Below, piece by piece: positions 10,700 to 21,249 of a stretch of DNA of 60,000 bases. Position numbers and translations under genes: made by a program. Positions within the stretch are counted from its first letter, which is position 1, and the number at the start of each line of letters is the position of its first letter. This DNA is from Gnetum montanum (lineage: Eukaryota > Streptophyta > Gnetopsida > Gnetales > Gnetaceae). Below the pieces are notes generated by a model. The model was not told the origin of the DNA. It made no database searches and was given only the letters and a program-made list of their open reading frames with translations. Where the stretch lies: contig MNCI01003588.1 of NCBI GenBank assembly GCA_015680685.1, forward strand, positions 402,125 through 462,124, given 5' to 3'.

Positions 10700-12000
10700 C
10701 TTGCTCATGCATGAGATGTAGTCTGGATTGAGATACAAATGATTCATAGGATTTGCGAACTCTTTGCCATCCATGTCTGCTAGTTTGAAGGCTTCGTTCC
10801 CATAGGATTTCATGACCATGAATAGACCTTCCTAGTTTGCTAAAAACTTGTTCACATGTTCAAAAATAGCCTTGAGAATGAGGTCCCCCTTTTTTATCGA
10901 CCGTTGATGCGAGTTTGCATGATGCTTCTATCGTTTCCTATCTTGATATCGCTCGATGTGGCCAAGTGTTTGTGCATGCTCCTCCTCTATGGAGTTGAGG
11001 TCGATGATCCTCAACTCATTTTTTTGGGCTTCATTCACAATGTTTGATAGGATCATTTGAAGTGATGGTACCTATAGCTCAAGAGGTAACACTACTTTAG
11101 ATCCATAAATAAGGCTATATGGAGTTCTACTTGTTACCGTTCTACATGTCGTTCTGTAAGCCCATGGCACATAGAGGATTTGTTCGTGCCATCGTCTCTT
11201 GCTGTTGTTAAGCATCTTCTTAAGCAAGTTGATGATGGCTTTGTTCATAGCTTCTGCCTATCCGTTTTCCTATAGGTAGTATGGCGAGGAAAAGGATTGC
11301 TTGATGCCAAGGTTGTTGCAAAAGGTTTTGGTTTCCGCACTACTAAACTATGGCCCGTTGTCTGTCACAATCATCATGGGAAGCCCAAAACTTGTCACTA
11401 TGTTATCCAATATAAAGTGGCAAACCTATTGAGATGTAGTCTTTCTAACGGGGATAGCCTCTACCCACTTTGTAAAGTACTCAGTGGTGGTGATAATGAA
11501 GCTATGCCCTATAGAAGACTTAGGTGAGATAGGTCATATCATGTCTAGTCCCCATCATTGGAATGGAAATGTGATCTATGTCAGGTGCAACTCAATGGGT
11601 GAAACGTGTATTAGATTTGCATATCATTGGCACGTGTGACAAGACTTAACTTTGGCCAGGCAATCTCATTCCATGTGAGGCCAGTAGTACCCTAGGGATC
11701 TGATTTTTGCTACCATGGCCCTAGGGGCTATGTCCTCTACACAGTCCTTCATGGACCTCATTAATGATCTTTTGCTCTTGTCCCTCATTTACGCATGCTA
11801 GCAATATCCCATCAAAGGAGCATTTGCATAAGGCATTGTTTCCCATAAGTACATATTGCTGAGCATGCTTGCGGATATGTTGGCATACCACTATTGGGTA
11901 TCGGTAGTGCTCACAGAGGTGACATGTACCACTTGAATGATAGGCTCTGTACACTCAGTTATTGAGGTGGGTAATGTTGCGAACAATTGTGGTGACACAT
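10700..12000 (-). pseudogene. B1 integrase
   Basis: The N-terminal part at 11721-11954 ends EVHEGLCRGH, the start of the zinc-binding module. The core shows TDNGP (second catalytic Asp) near 11360 and an AEAMNKA stretch that keeps the Glu near 11250. The C-terminal half holds WAYRTTCRTVT followed by TPYSLIYGSKVVLPLE (about 11070-11170), typical of plant gypsy integrases. Premature stops, mostly TAG, interrupt the frame. Coding appears to run on into the R1 repeats. Confidence 0.8.
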
Positions 12001-12249
12001 TTAATGCTAGTGTGGCTAGGGCATCTGCTACGGTGTTCTCATTACGTGGCACGTGTTGGACATATGTTGTGGTAAACTATTTGAGCAAAAATTTGGCTAG
12101 GTCACAATAGGGTTGTAGATGAGTAGCTTTGCAGGCATAAACCTCAATGATTTGATTCACAACAAGTTGTGAATTACCTCGGATTGCCATATGTTGAATT
12201 TTTAACACTCAGACTGCTAAGAGGCCCCTAAGAAGTCCTTCGTACTCTT

Positions 12250-12800
12250 CCATGTTGTTCATACAAAGGAACGTGAAATGATAAGAAAATGGCTAGATGT
12301 CCCTAGAGGGGAACGTAATGATGGTGGCTATGCTACCACCTCACATAGTCGAGGCATCGTCAAAATGCAAAGTAGCTTCTAAATGTAATGGGATAGAGTT
12401 GATGGTGCTAACATGCTCATTAAGGAATTTGGGTTCCATGGTTGCTCGATGATCGACAGGTAAGGTCGTGAGCTATGTAGCTATGGCTTGCCCTTTTGTC
12501 AACGATTGGATCACATAATGCAAATTCAATTCCGTGGTTATAGCTTTCCATTGGGCTATCCTGCTACTTTCGTATAGATTGTTCGTGATAGTCCAGAGTA
12601 CATTGATTTTGCATATAATGTTGACTTTGCTACGGAACAGATAATGCCTCCACTTTTTCAATGTAAATACTAGGGCAAGCCAATTTCTTTCCACATCATT
12701 ATACTTGGCCTCGTATCCTATCAATGCATGACTTAGGTAATAAATTGGAATCTCAGAGCCATCATCTCTTCTTTGACATAACAGTGCCACGATAGACGTG
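12250..12800 (-). pseudogene. B1 RNase H
   Basis: The open part at 12473-12790 has YYLSHALIGYEAKYNDVERN, then LALVFTLKKWRHYLF, ending KGQAIAT. This is the layout of Tat/Ogre RNase H, which removes the RNA strand during reverse transcription. A second, more degraded RH-like stretch follows to about 12250 with stops, compatible with the second (archaeal-type) RH domain reported for Tat elements, but I cannot confirm its catalytic residues. Confidence 0.72.
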
Positions 12801-12913
12801 TCTGAGGTGGCAAGGTAGATGTAGAAAGGCTTATCCCTCTATGGTGGGTAAACATCTGGGAGGTGTAAAAGCTCTTTCTTTAGGTCATCAAAGGCTTGCT
12901 AGCATTGTGTTGT

Positions 12914-14118
12914 TCATTCGAAGTTAACCCTTTTCTTTAGTAATTGTTGCATGAGGTATAACTTGTCAGTCAACTTTGCTATAAATCTTCTAATGAACTG
13001 TATCTTACTTTGCAACTTGTGCAATTCTTTAAGGTTCGTAGGAGTTGCTAGATTAACGATGACCTTAACTTTGTTAGGGTCCACTAGTATTCCAACCTTC
13101 GATACTACAAACCCTAGCATGCATCCAGTTTTTACCTTGAAGACACACTTCTTTAGGTTGAGGCGTAAGTCATGCATATGGCAGCATTTGAGGACTACAC
13201 CTAGATCATTGGTATGATCAGTAGCCTATTTAGATTTGATTACTATGTCATCCACATAGTCGTTTAGTGTTTTTAGGATGTAGTCATTAAAGATGTATGT
13301 CATGGCTCTTTGGTAAGTTGCTCTAGCATTTTTGAGTCCAAAAGGCATCATAGTGTAATAGAAGGTACCCCATGGGGTCATGAAAGTGGTTGTTAACTCA
13401 TGCTCTGGGTTGATACAAATTTGATTGTAGCCGTTGAAACCATCCATGAAGGATAGTAGAGCGTGACCAGCCGTAGTGTTGATAAGTTGATCAATACTCA
13501 GCAGTGGGAAGTCATCTTTGATCATTGCTTTTTCTAGATCCCAGAAGTCTATACAGATTTGTATTCCTTCTATTTTCTTAGAAACTACTGCAATGTTTGA
13601 CACCCATTTTGAGTAATCAATTGCCTGGATGAAACTAGCTTCATATAGCTTAGTGATTTCATCGCGTACAACTAGTGCGATCTCTGGTTTGATTTTGCGA
13701 GCCTTTTGTTTTACTACCTTCACAAGTGGGTCTAAGACAATGTTATGCTGTATAAGTCTTGGATCTAAGCCCAGCATGTCATTATAGGACCATGCAAATA
13801 CCTCGATGTTGTCTTGAAGGATCTTGGATACATCCTTATGCATTTGTAAATCTAGGAGGGAGCTAAGTTTTAACATCTTTATTTCCCCCTAGATGTAGTC
13901 ACAAGCATTTCAATGAGAGGGTCCTCAATTACATCCTTGGCCTCTAAATCTAAGGCTTGGACTAGGTGTTCGAGCTAGTTTGGGGATGTTTCTAAGAACG
14001 CAACAGTACTATCGGTGGTGTATTCCTAGTCTATTAACTCTAGGTTTAATTGTCTTGTAAGATCACCATGTAGGCCTACCAAGGCTAGCAGTGAAGATAG
14101 AGTATGATCCATGGACAT
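12914..14118 (-). pseudogene. B1 reverse transcriptase with its own N-terminal start
   Basis: A frame beginning MSMDHTLSSLLALVGLHGD at 14118 runs, with a few stops, into the open RT block at 13226-13876. That block has AWSYNDMLGLDP, MDGFNGYNQI, MPFGLKNARATYQ and an intact YVDD catalytic box at its end. The thumb continues at 12914-13177. A good splice acceptor on the minus strand (TTATTGTGGTAG, ending near 14130) lies just upstream of the ATG, which fits the known Ogre intron between PR and RT. No matching donor near 20.0 kb could be fixed. Confidence 0.85.
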
Positions 14119-14261
14119 TCTTACTCAACCTACCACAATAAGATAAATTCCAAGTCAAGTGATACCTATTTTTAGCAACAGCGCATAGTAAACATTTGCA
14201 AAGCAGCAATGAAATACGAAATGGTTAAAATAATTGTCAAATATGATACAAAGTTTGCAAG

Positions 14262-14500
14262 TTGCTAGTTTAAGGTCGTAGAGGACTGCTAACTTAGTCG
14301 AATTGTAAATCGTAACTGTTAGTTTATGGTCTTTTTGGACCATTAACGAGTTAGGTTTGTAAGTCAAAACTATTAGTTTAAGGTCGTTGCGGACCGCTAA
14401 CTTGCTCGAAACTATGAGTCAAAATTGCTAGTTTAAGGTCTTTGCAGACCGTTAATGGGTTATTCTTGCAAAGGTAAGTGGCTAGTTTAAGGTGGGACGA
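14262..14500. repeat. R2: dispersed hairpin repeats
   Basis: Four to five units spaced about 45-70 bp apart carry TAGTTTAAGGTC, a short loop and GGACC, for example GTTAGTTTATGGTC then TTTTT then GGACCATTAAC. The last unit runs directly into the promoter region of the opposite-strand gene. Same core as R1, longer spacing. Confidence 0.85.
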
Positions 14501-14629
14501 AATTTTCAGTTAGGCCCACCTACCACGATGCAAACAGTGCAGCTAAACTATGGTAGGAGTGCTATGTTGTACGGAGCGTCCCACATTAATCAAGGTGCGA
14601 AAACGGCAAGTTCTCTTCACCACATTGCC

Positions 14630-14637
14630 TATAAATA
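14630..14637 (+). promoter_or_regulatory. TATA box of the opposite-strand gene
   Basis: TATAAATA within GCCTATAAATAGGGG, the classic plant core-promoter context. It is 135 bp upstream of the ATG at 14772; transcription would start near 14660-14670 (inference). Confidence 0.65.
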
Positions 14638-14771
14638 GGGGTTTACCCTTGGTAAACTTGTCATTTTCATCATAATAGCATAGAGCCCACATCTAGAGTG
14701 TGGAGCGGTTTTATTGACAAAGAGCAAGGCGGTTTAGAGTAGCAACTAAGAGGGAATTTGCAACTGAGACA

Positions 14772-17700
14772 ATGGCACCTAAAGGAGAATGCAAACACTG
14801 AACGCTTGCCAAGGTAGACAAGGTGAAAGACACCCTAGGGCATCTATCATAGGTTGACGTTGCAATTCGAGAGGAGACTTTGTCAGCCTGGTAAGTTGCT
14901 ACACTACCTTTTTTTCCAGGTTTCTATTGTTGTCTCTTCTCCTTTTTTTCTGTTTTCCGTAATGAAACCCATGTCTTCTATCATCGTTTTGGTTGCCATT
15001 TTGCTTGTTACACCACCACTATTGCCGATTTGGCCGCGACGAGTGTATGGACGCTATGCTAAGGTTGCATGTAGTATTGCATAGACCACCATTGCTGTGA
15101 TTGCCTCACCATAGAGGTTTAGGTGATCCTAACAACATAACACACGAATAGCATAGCGTACGACCCTCAGGAGGGTTTGGCCACATGCGAGATTTGACAA
15201 TGTCACATGTGTTTAATGTAGCGTAGCAAAAGTCATTTTATATGGTAGAAGGTTGGTTGAAACATCTATAGCGTATTAAAAATTTTTTTCTCTATTTGAA
15301 GTTCATATTTAAAAATTTTTGTTATGTTAAGCCAGTGTGTTGTAAGACCTTTAGACCAATGCATCGGTAATATCATGTTGCTACACACTATTGATCCAGT
15401 GGTTCCATTGGTGAATTTTCCTTAGTTGTAAATTTGTTATATTGCTGTGCTACGCTACATACAAAGAAGGAGTTATGCTATGCTATTTGCGACTGGGGGC
15501 TTATGCTACGCTACATGCAGGAAAAGTGTTACGCTACGCTATTTGCAAACGGGGGCTTATGCTATGCTACATGCAAACTCCACTCAAACATAATGCTAAC
15601 GTTTGCCATTCTATTGTGTAGGGTGATGTTAAAACCCATTTTGATTGTCCTGGAAATTACAAGGATTTTCTGCTACCTAAGTGAACTGGTGGCCAATGTT
15701 CCTCCACCCCATGCACGTGTGGAGCGGCAGGCGGTCTGATTTCAAGAAGGCGTGTGGGACTTCCTACAATTCCTCCTCCAGCACTTTAGTGTGATCGTTT
15801 GGTAAAACTTGTTGACAGAGGTAGCAGCCACAATAACAGAAAACCTATTGCCTGGGACAAATCGGGGTATTCTAAAATTTCTAACTGATGGGGCAATCAG
15901 GGGCGACCAAGTAGAAGGGTCAAATCATTGTCCAAAGAACTTGAGGCATTTGAGTTGGATCTAGGAAATGCCTGAGTATAACTACTATCATCTATACAAC
16001 ATGTTGTTCGTTGCTCGTCACATGGGCACCTGTTTTCAAAACCCAACAGGAACCATTTACTTTGCCGATGGGTGAGTTCTGTAAACGTATTCTATCACGT
16101 TATGCAATGCATGCTACGCTAGGTAGCAATGTTAATAGTGTATGTGCTTTTTTTTATGTTACTAGGTTTTATATTGGTAAGAGTGGGCTTCACGGCGATA
16201 CTAATGCCTTGGCTTTGGCAAAAATGGCCTTGCAGGAGTTTTCCTCCATTGGGAACGTGCATGCTACCGTGATAGGCCAATGCAGGGGTGAGTACAAAAC
16301 CTATCCAACGCAGTACTCCCAATTTTACAGGAAATGTAAGGAGGTCAATTGGTTGGATGAGGATTGGGCATCTCTTAGGTCGATCACCATTGAAGACGTG
16401 TTGCTGGATCTCCCACTGTTCTCGTCACTATTTAAACCTGGTACGCTAGACCATGAATTCATGTTTGCATGTTTGAGTGTTGTTTCATTTTTCTTCTATT
16501 TTTTGTTTTATTTAACTTTTTATTTTTTCTTTTTGTAAATTTCTACAGCGGCAAAGAAATCCTAGGAGGTCACCGTGATCACCTCTGGGCATAATGAGGC
16601 CAACTTTTATTTCAAGTATGGGGAGGTGGATGAGACCCAACATTGGCTCTGCAATGGGGCCCCAGAATTGCTTGTCAACAACCTTCAAGACATTGGGCTC
16701 ATGGAGTTGTTCTTGGCCATCAACCCAAGCATCCCTACTGCCGAGATGCTTGCCCTAGCTGACTTCTTTTCTGAAAGAACAGACCACTTCCGCACACGTA
16801 TCCATGATGTCCTAGTGGTGCTTGAGATTAATGACCAACTATTTTCAGATCTCTTTGGTGTCCCTTTTGATGGCCTCCCCGTGGGAGCAAAGACCAAAAA
16901 GGAGGAAAACCATCAAGGGAACATTGAGGAGTGGCTAGGGGTAGTGAAGGGTTGCAAGGGGATCCATATTGAAGAGGCAAGGCTAAGAGTGGCCAAAATG
17001 GTTTACCTCGTCTTCCGTGCCTGTGCTTTCCCCAAGCTACTCTCCCAAGGAAAAATCATTGGGATCAAGCAAGCTTGGATAATGAGAGAAGTCATGGAAG
17101 AGGGGGCCTGTTATAATTGGGCCAAGCATCTTTGCAAAGGTCTACAAGCTGAAATGGTCAAGCGTCGTAAGAAGCTTGAATTCCATTTCAATGTGCATCA
17201 TGCCTTTTTTGCAGCTTGCTTGCGATGCTTCATGGAATTTTTGGTAGTCTGTGAGAATGGAGTTTGGGTGATACAGAATCGTAACTAGATTTCCAAACCA
17301 TGGATTTGCCAAGTGTTCCGTACCACCCGATCCCAAGATCCCCCAAAAGCTATTGAGAAATCATTTTCAATGATGACCAGGGATCGGGTGGCATGCAACT
17401 TCCATGGCCAAGATAGCGTAGGAGAGGCACCCCCACTACTACAGGCAGCATATCATAGGGGAAATGCCTCATTGTGGAGACGGTGGCCACTAAATTGTAG
17501 TGCAAAACATCACCCCCGATTGAGGAGCCTCCCCGTACGGATGAACAAGGGGGGTAGAAGCTGCAGTTCAAGCTTCACAGAATGCAGCCTCCCATTGGTA
17601 AATGATTTCTATTTTTATTTGTTGACTTATTTGTTTGGTTAATGCTCACTACATAGTGCTATGTTAAGTAGCGTAGCACAAAGTAGCATCTGTTTTAAGT

Positions 17701-19466
17701 TAGTATGCTTTTGCCTAATGTAACCACGCCTTATTAGCAGAGGAAGAAGAAGAAGAAGAAAGTGAAGAAGAGGTGACAGCACCCAAAACAAGGGTGACTA
17801 ACAAAGACATGGGGGCCCCAGTCACAGAGAAAAGGACCCCATTCAAGGAAGAACGAGCTCTTGCCATAAAGGAAAGGGCTCCCATCGACGAGGATAATGC
17901 TCCTACTGACAAGGAGGATGTTCCAATCGATGATGAGGACACTCCTGCTGATGAGGAGGATGCTCCTGTCGATGAGGAAGAGGTGGGTGCCATAGAAAGA
18001 AGGGCCCCAGTGAATAAATAAGAGGTCCTTGTCAACCAGAAAGAGGCCTCTATCAATGATCCCTTCATCGAATGTAGTTCAGCGCCAGAAGAGTAGATGA
18101 ACATGGAGGGCACTGTCATGATGTTGAGTCAGCTAGAAGGAGGGGAGCTACAACTTGATGCTGGTGAGTTTGACCACATGTTTCACAGTTTTTCGATGGG
18201 CAACTCCCTGCTATCACCCCTAAGGGTTTGCTAGGTAGGAGCTTTACATTGTCATTTGCATTGCACATCAGCTTTATTATAGTCCTCTCGATCATAACTA
18301 ACACATTTTGTTATTGTAGTAGATACTGCTATTGACACTGCAGGCCCTTCTTCGATCCTCTTGTGGCCATGGGTTGAGACCCCTAAGAAGTTTGCCTTTA
18401 TGCAATGGGTGGTTAACAACATGATCGACCATCTAAATTGCTAAACTTTGCTATGCTACTATGACTAATGTCTTTTTGTGTGCGGTTGATAGCCTCTCAC
18501 CTCAAGTGGGACCCTAGGCAAGTAGTTAAGGTCGACGCCATGCTTGCATTCCCACCAGAAGTGATCAAAGTACCTCATTGCATATACAACGAGGCTAGCA
18601 AATGTGTGTTGTACTCAACATGCTCTTTGTGGGAGTGCAGGCATGTAAACGAAGACATGTGGAAATGGGTCTAGAGGCTTGAGAAGGAGAAGACAAACCT
18701 AACCACTGAGGTGGGAGACCTCCGCTCTAGGAATGAGTTCCTTTTGGCCTAGGATACCAATGATGGTAGTTGGCACATGACCGTCATTGATTACGCAATG
18801 TATTGGATGGCCATGCAGTGCAACAATGAGGCCACACATGAAATAATAGAGTAGTATATGCAAATGGACTTGTTGGCCTAGAAGAACCAAGATTGGAAAG
18901 ATTATAGTGCAAGATTTTATGAGTGGGGGCAGTCACAAAAATACCATAATCATATGTATAAACTAGAACGTGCCACCTACCGTAAATAGTACTAGGATGC
19001 TTCTGTTAAGTTGTATATGCATGAAGTATTCCTCGATGTCATTGGTGCTCTTGGGGCTTACGACAAGCTCATGCAACAAGTGAAGGTCAGTGAATCCTTG
19101 GAACAGGAAGTGAGTTTCAGTACGGATGAGACTGCCACTACCTCCTTTTCTCCAAGGTCATCAAGATGGATGGCTATTGAAAAGGAGAAAGTTGCAGCAA
19201 ATGTTGACTTGGAAGTTAGGCACTGGGTAGACATTATTGAAGAGGAGGTCTTGCGGTACCTTGGGGCCAACCTGGATCACATACCCCCTGAGATAGACGC
19301 AAGGCTGTCTTGGGTTAGTCACTTTTTTTTTATGCAACAATTTATTTTATTCTAGTTTTTATTGTGACTCTAGCTAACTACTTTAATTTTTGTGATACAG
19401 AATCTGGATGAAGATATAAGGCCCTTTAAGGGCAAAAAAAATGATGCAAAGGAAGATGATGCATGA
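14772..19466 (+). pseudogene. Eight-exon gene antisense to B1, unknown function
   Basis: I infer exons 14772-14890, 15622-16071, 16166-16440, 16549-17597, 17741-18163, 18320 to about 18441, 18493-19313 and 19401-19466 (TGA), about 3.3 kb of coding sequence (some 1,100 codons). Donors include GTAAGT (14891), GTGAGT (16072, 18164) and GTTAGT (19314). Acceptors include TTACTAG, TTCTACAG and GTGATACAG. Phases match at junctions 1-2, 2-3, 3-4, 5-6 and 7-8; 4-5 is off by one base and the exon 6 donor is unclear. Exon 4 has LFSDLFGVPFDGLPVG, weakly recalling the signature of plant mobile domain proteins. Exon 5 is acidic (Glu run, then DEEDAPVDEEE-type repeats). Of 15 premature stops 11 are TAG. It may be a captured host gene or an element-specific antisense ORF. 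Function unknown. Confidence 0.72.
15480..15600. repeat. Intron 1 tandem duplication
   Basis: Two imperfect copies of about 60 bp, each with a GCTA-rich start, GGGGGCTTATGCTA and CTACATGCA. They contain the recurring 9-mer GCTACGCTA and lie in intron 1 of the opposite-strand gene. Confidence 0.75.
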
Positions 19467-19611
19467 AAGCAAGGGATCTTATTTGTATTTTTGAAAGAAT
19501 ATTGCAAACATTATTTAATTGAGACTTTAAATGGAAGATGAATTATGACAAGATTCGTTTTATTCTGGCTTGTGTATTATCTATGTTATTCATTTTTATC
19601 TTTTTTCATCT

Positions 19612-19895
19612 TAGTTTTAGGCCATTTTGGGCTGTGGTCAGGTGATAAGAAAGAAATTTTTATTATTATTCATTTTTTGAATAGCTAGTTTTAGGCCTTG
19701 GCAGGCCGTAGTGGTAGTTTAAGGCCATTCTGGGCCAACACTAGTTTTAGGCCATTTTGGGCCATTGCGGAAACACAGGGTAAAGAATTTTGCTAGTTTT
19801 AGGCCTTAGCGGGACATGTGTAGTTTTAGGCCATTTCGGGCCATGGGACAATGGTAAATTTTTTTTTTCCAATTTTAGGCCTTAGCAGGCTATAA
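19612..19895. repeat. R3: hairpin repeats downstream of the opposite-strand gene
   Basis: About seven units with core TAGTTTTAGGCCATTTTGGG plus CC. Compared with R1 and R2, both hairpin arms change together (GGTC/GACC to GGCC/GGCC), so pairing is kept. The array starts 146 bp after the stop codon of the opposite-strand gene. Confidence 0.85.
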
Positions 19896-20029
19896 AATAT
19901 GCAAACGAAGTGTGCGATGCAAACCATGTAAATACAAAGGATGTTAAAGCCAACAATGGATGTAAAGCAAATGGTGTAGGTGCAGAGAAGTATGTGTAAC
20001 ATAGCTATGCTAATGTGGACATGGTTTAA

Positions 20030-20700
20030 TTTTGGAGTTTCCTTTTGACCCTTTGTGGGTTCAGCGATGTATAAGGTCGAGGGGCCTTGTTGTGGTATTC
20101 CTCTATGCTATCACCTACCACCTAAAATGGCAATTTAGACCATGTTGTGACATTTTTTGTGCCAGTTTTGGCTTGTTTAGGTGCCTCTGTTTGAATGGGG
20201 GCTTGTTCTAAAGAAACTTCGACCTTTGAACCTTGCTCTACCCCCACATTTTTTATGGTTCGAGGAGTTACTTCATCACCGTGTATCACCACTTCCCCTC
20301 CCACATAGGGTAAATGGATATCTTGATGTATCGGCGATGAAACGGCCCTCAGTTGGGCCAACCACAACCTCCAAGAGTCAGGTTGAATCTTGGCATCTCC
20401 TCTACCACTATAAATGTTGCATTTATGGGGAACTGGTCCCCTACCACAAAGTTAATCTACACAGTTCCTTTTACTTGCACTCGCATCCCATTAAATGACT
20501 TTAGGTAGGATGTCATCATGGGTTTGATCTGATCCACTAGGCCCAACTTGTCCACAATAGGAAAAGGGATGACATTGGTTGCAGCACCGTCATCAACGTG
20601 AACTCTTCGGATCCTATGTTGGCCGACTTGAATTGTGATGAACATCGATGCTGTTGTCACCTAACCCTTTTCAGGGTCATCTTTAATGGATCTATCACAG
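20030..20700 (-). pseudogene. B1 aspartic protease and downstream tail
   Basis: The open part at 20457-20660 contains VHVDDGAATNVIPF, a D-x-G-type active site with the hydrophobic context of retroviral proteases, then DKLGL and SFNGMRVQVKGTV. The frame continues (20122-20367) as LRAVSSPIHQDIHLPYVGGE, a segment typically found after PR in Tat/Ogre polyproteins. It fades into stops near 20030, shortly before R3. The probable role is Gag-Pol maturation. Confidence 0.75.
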
Positions 20701-21249
20701 AATGTTAACTAAGTCAACCTCATTTTTTCAAGTGCAGGAGGGATCATAACTGCATGAATTTCCTTTTCCTCTACTGGTATGCTTTCGTCCACCGATATGG
20801 ACATCAGCATACAAACCAAGGCCTCACGATGTGTAGTAGAGGTCATCACCAGGTCGTATAGGCTCAAAGTTGTATTCTTCTATTTCAGAGCTTGCTTGAC
20901 CTAAGTGAGGGCATTTAGTAGGTCCTGTTTGCCCTCCTATTTCTTGCTACCCTTCTCTTCCTCCATTCATCCTAGGAGATGAATTTCCTGAGGAGGAGCG
21001 GTTTCAAGTTTGGGGTTGGATCTTTTTGGGCAGGCTGGCGATGATTGCTTGGGTGTAGTGGTGTTAGCTATTGATGATGAGGGGTGCAAAGGCATGGAAG
21101 ACAAGGAGGTAGGCCTAGGGGGCTTGAGGAAGTACGTTGTTTAGCTGCCTTGTCCGTTGGATGCTCTTCCTTCTTCTTTGAACAGGAAGGCTGCGAGGTT
21201 GTCATGGCTTAACTTTGTATAGTTGGGGCAATTGAATGTTTCAGCCCCC

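Noticed and set aside
15434-15621. 5' half of an open frame with a Cys/Tyr-rich translation
   Set aside because: It is the repeat-bearing intron 1 read through; only the part after 15621 behaves as exon.
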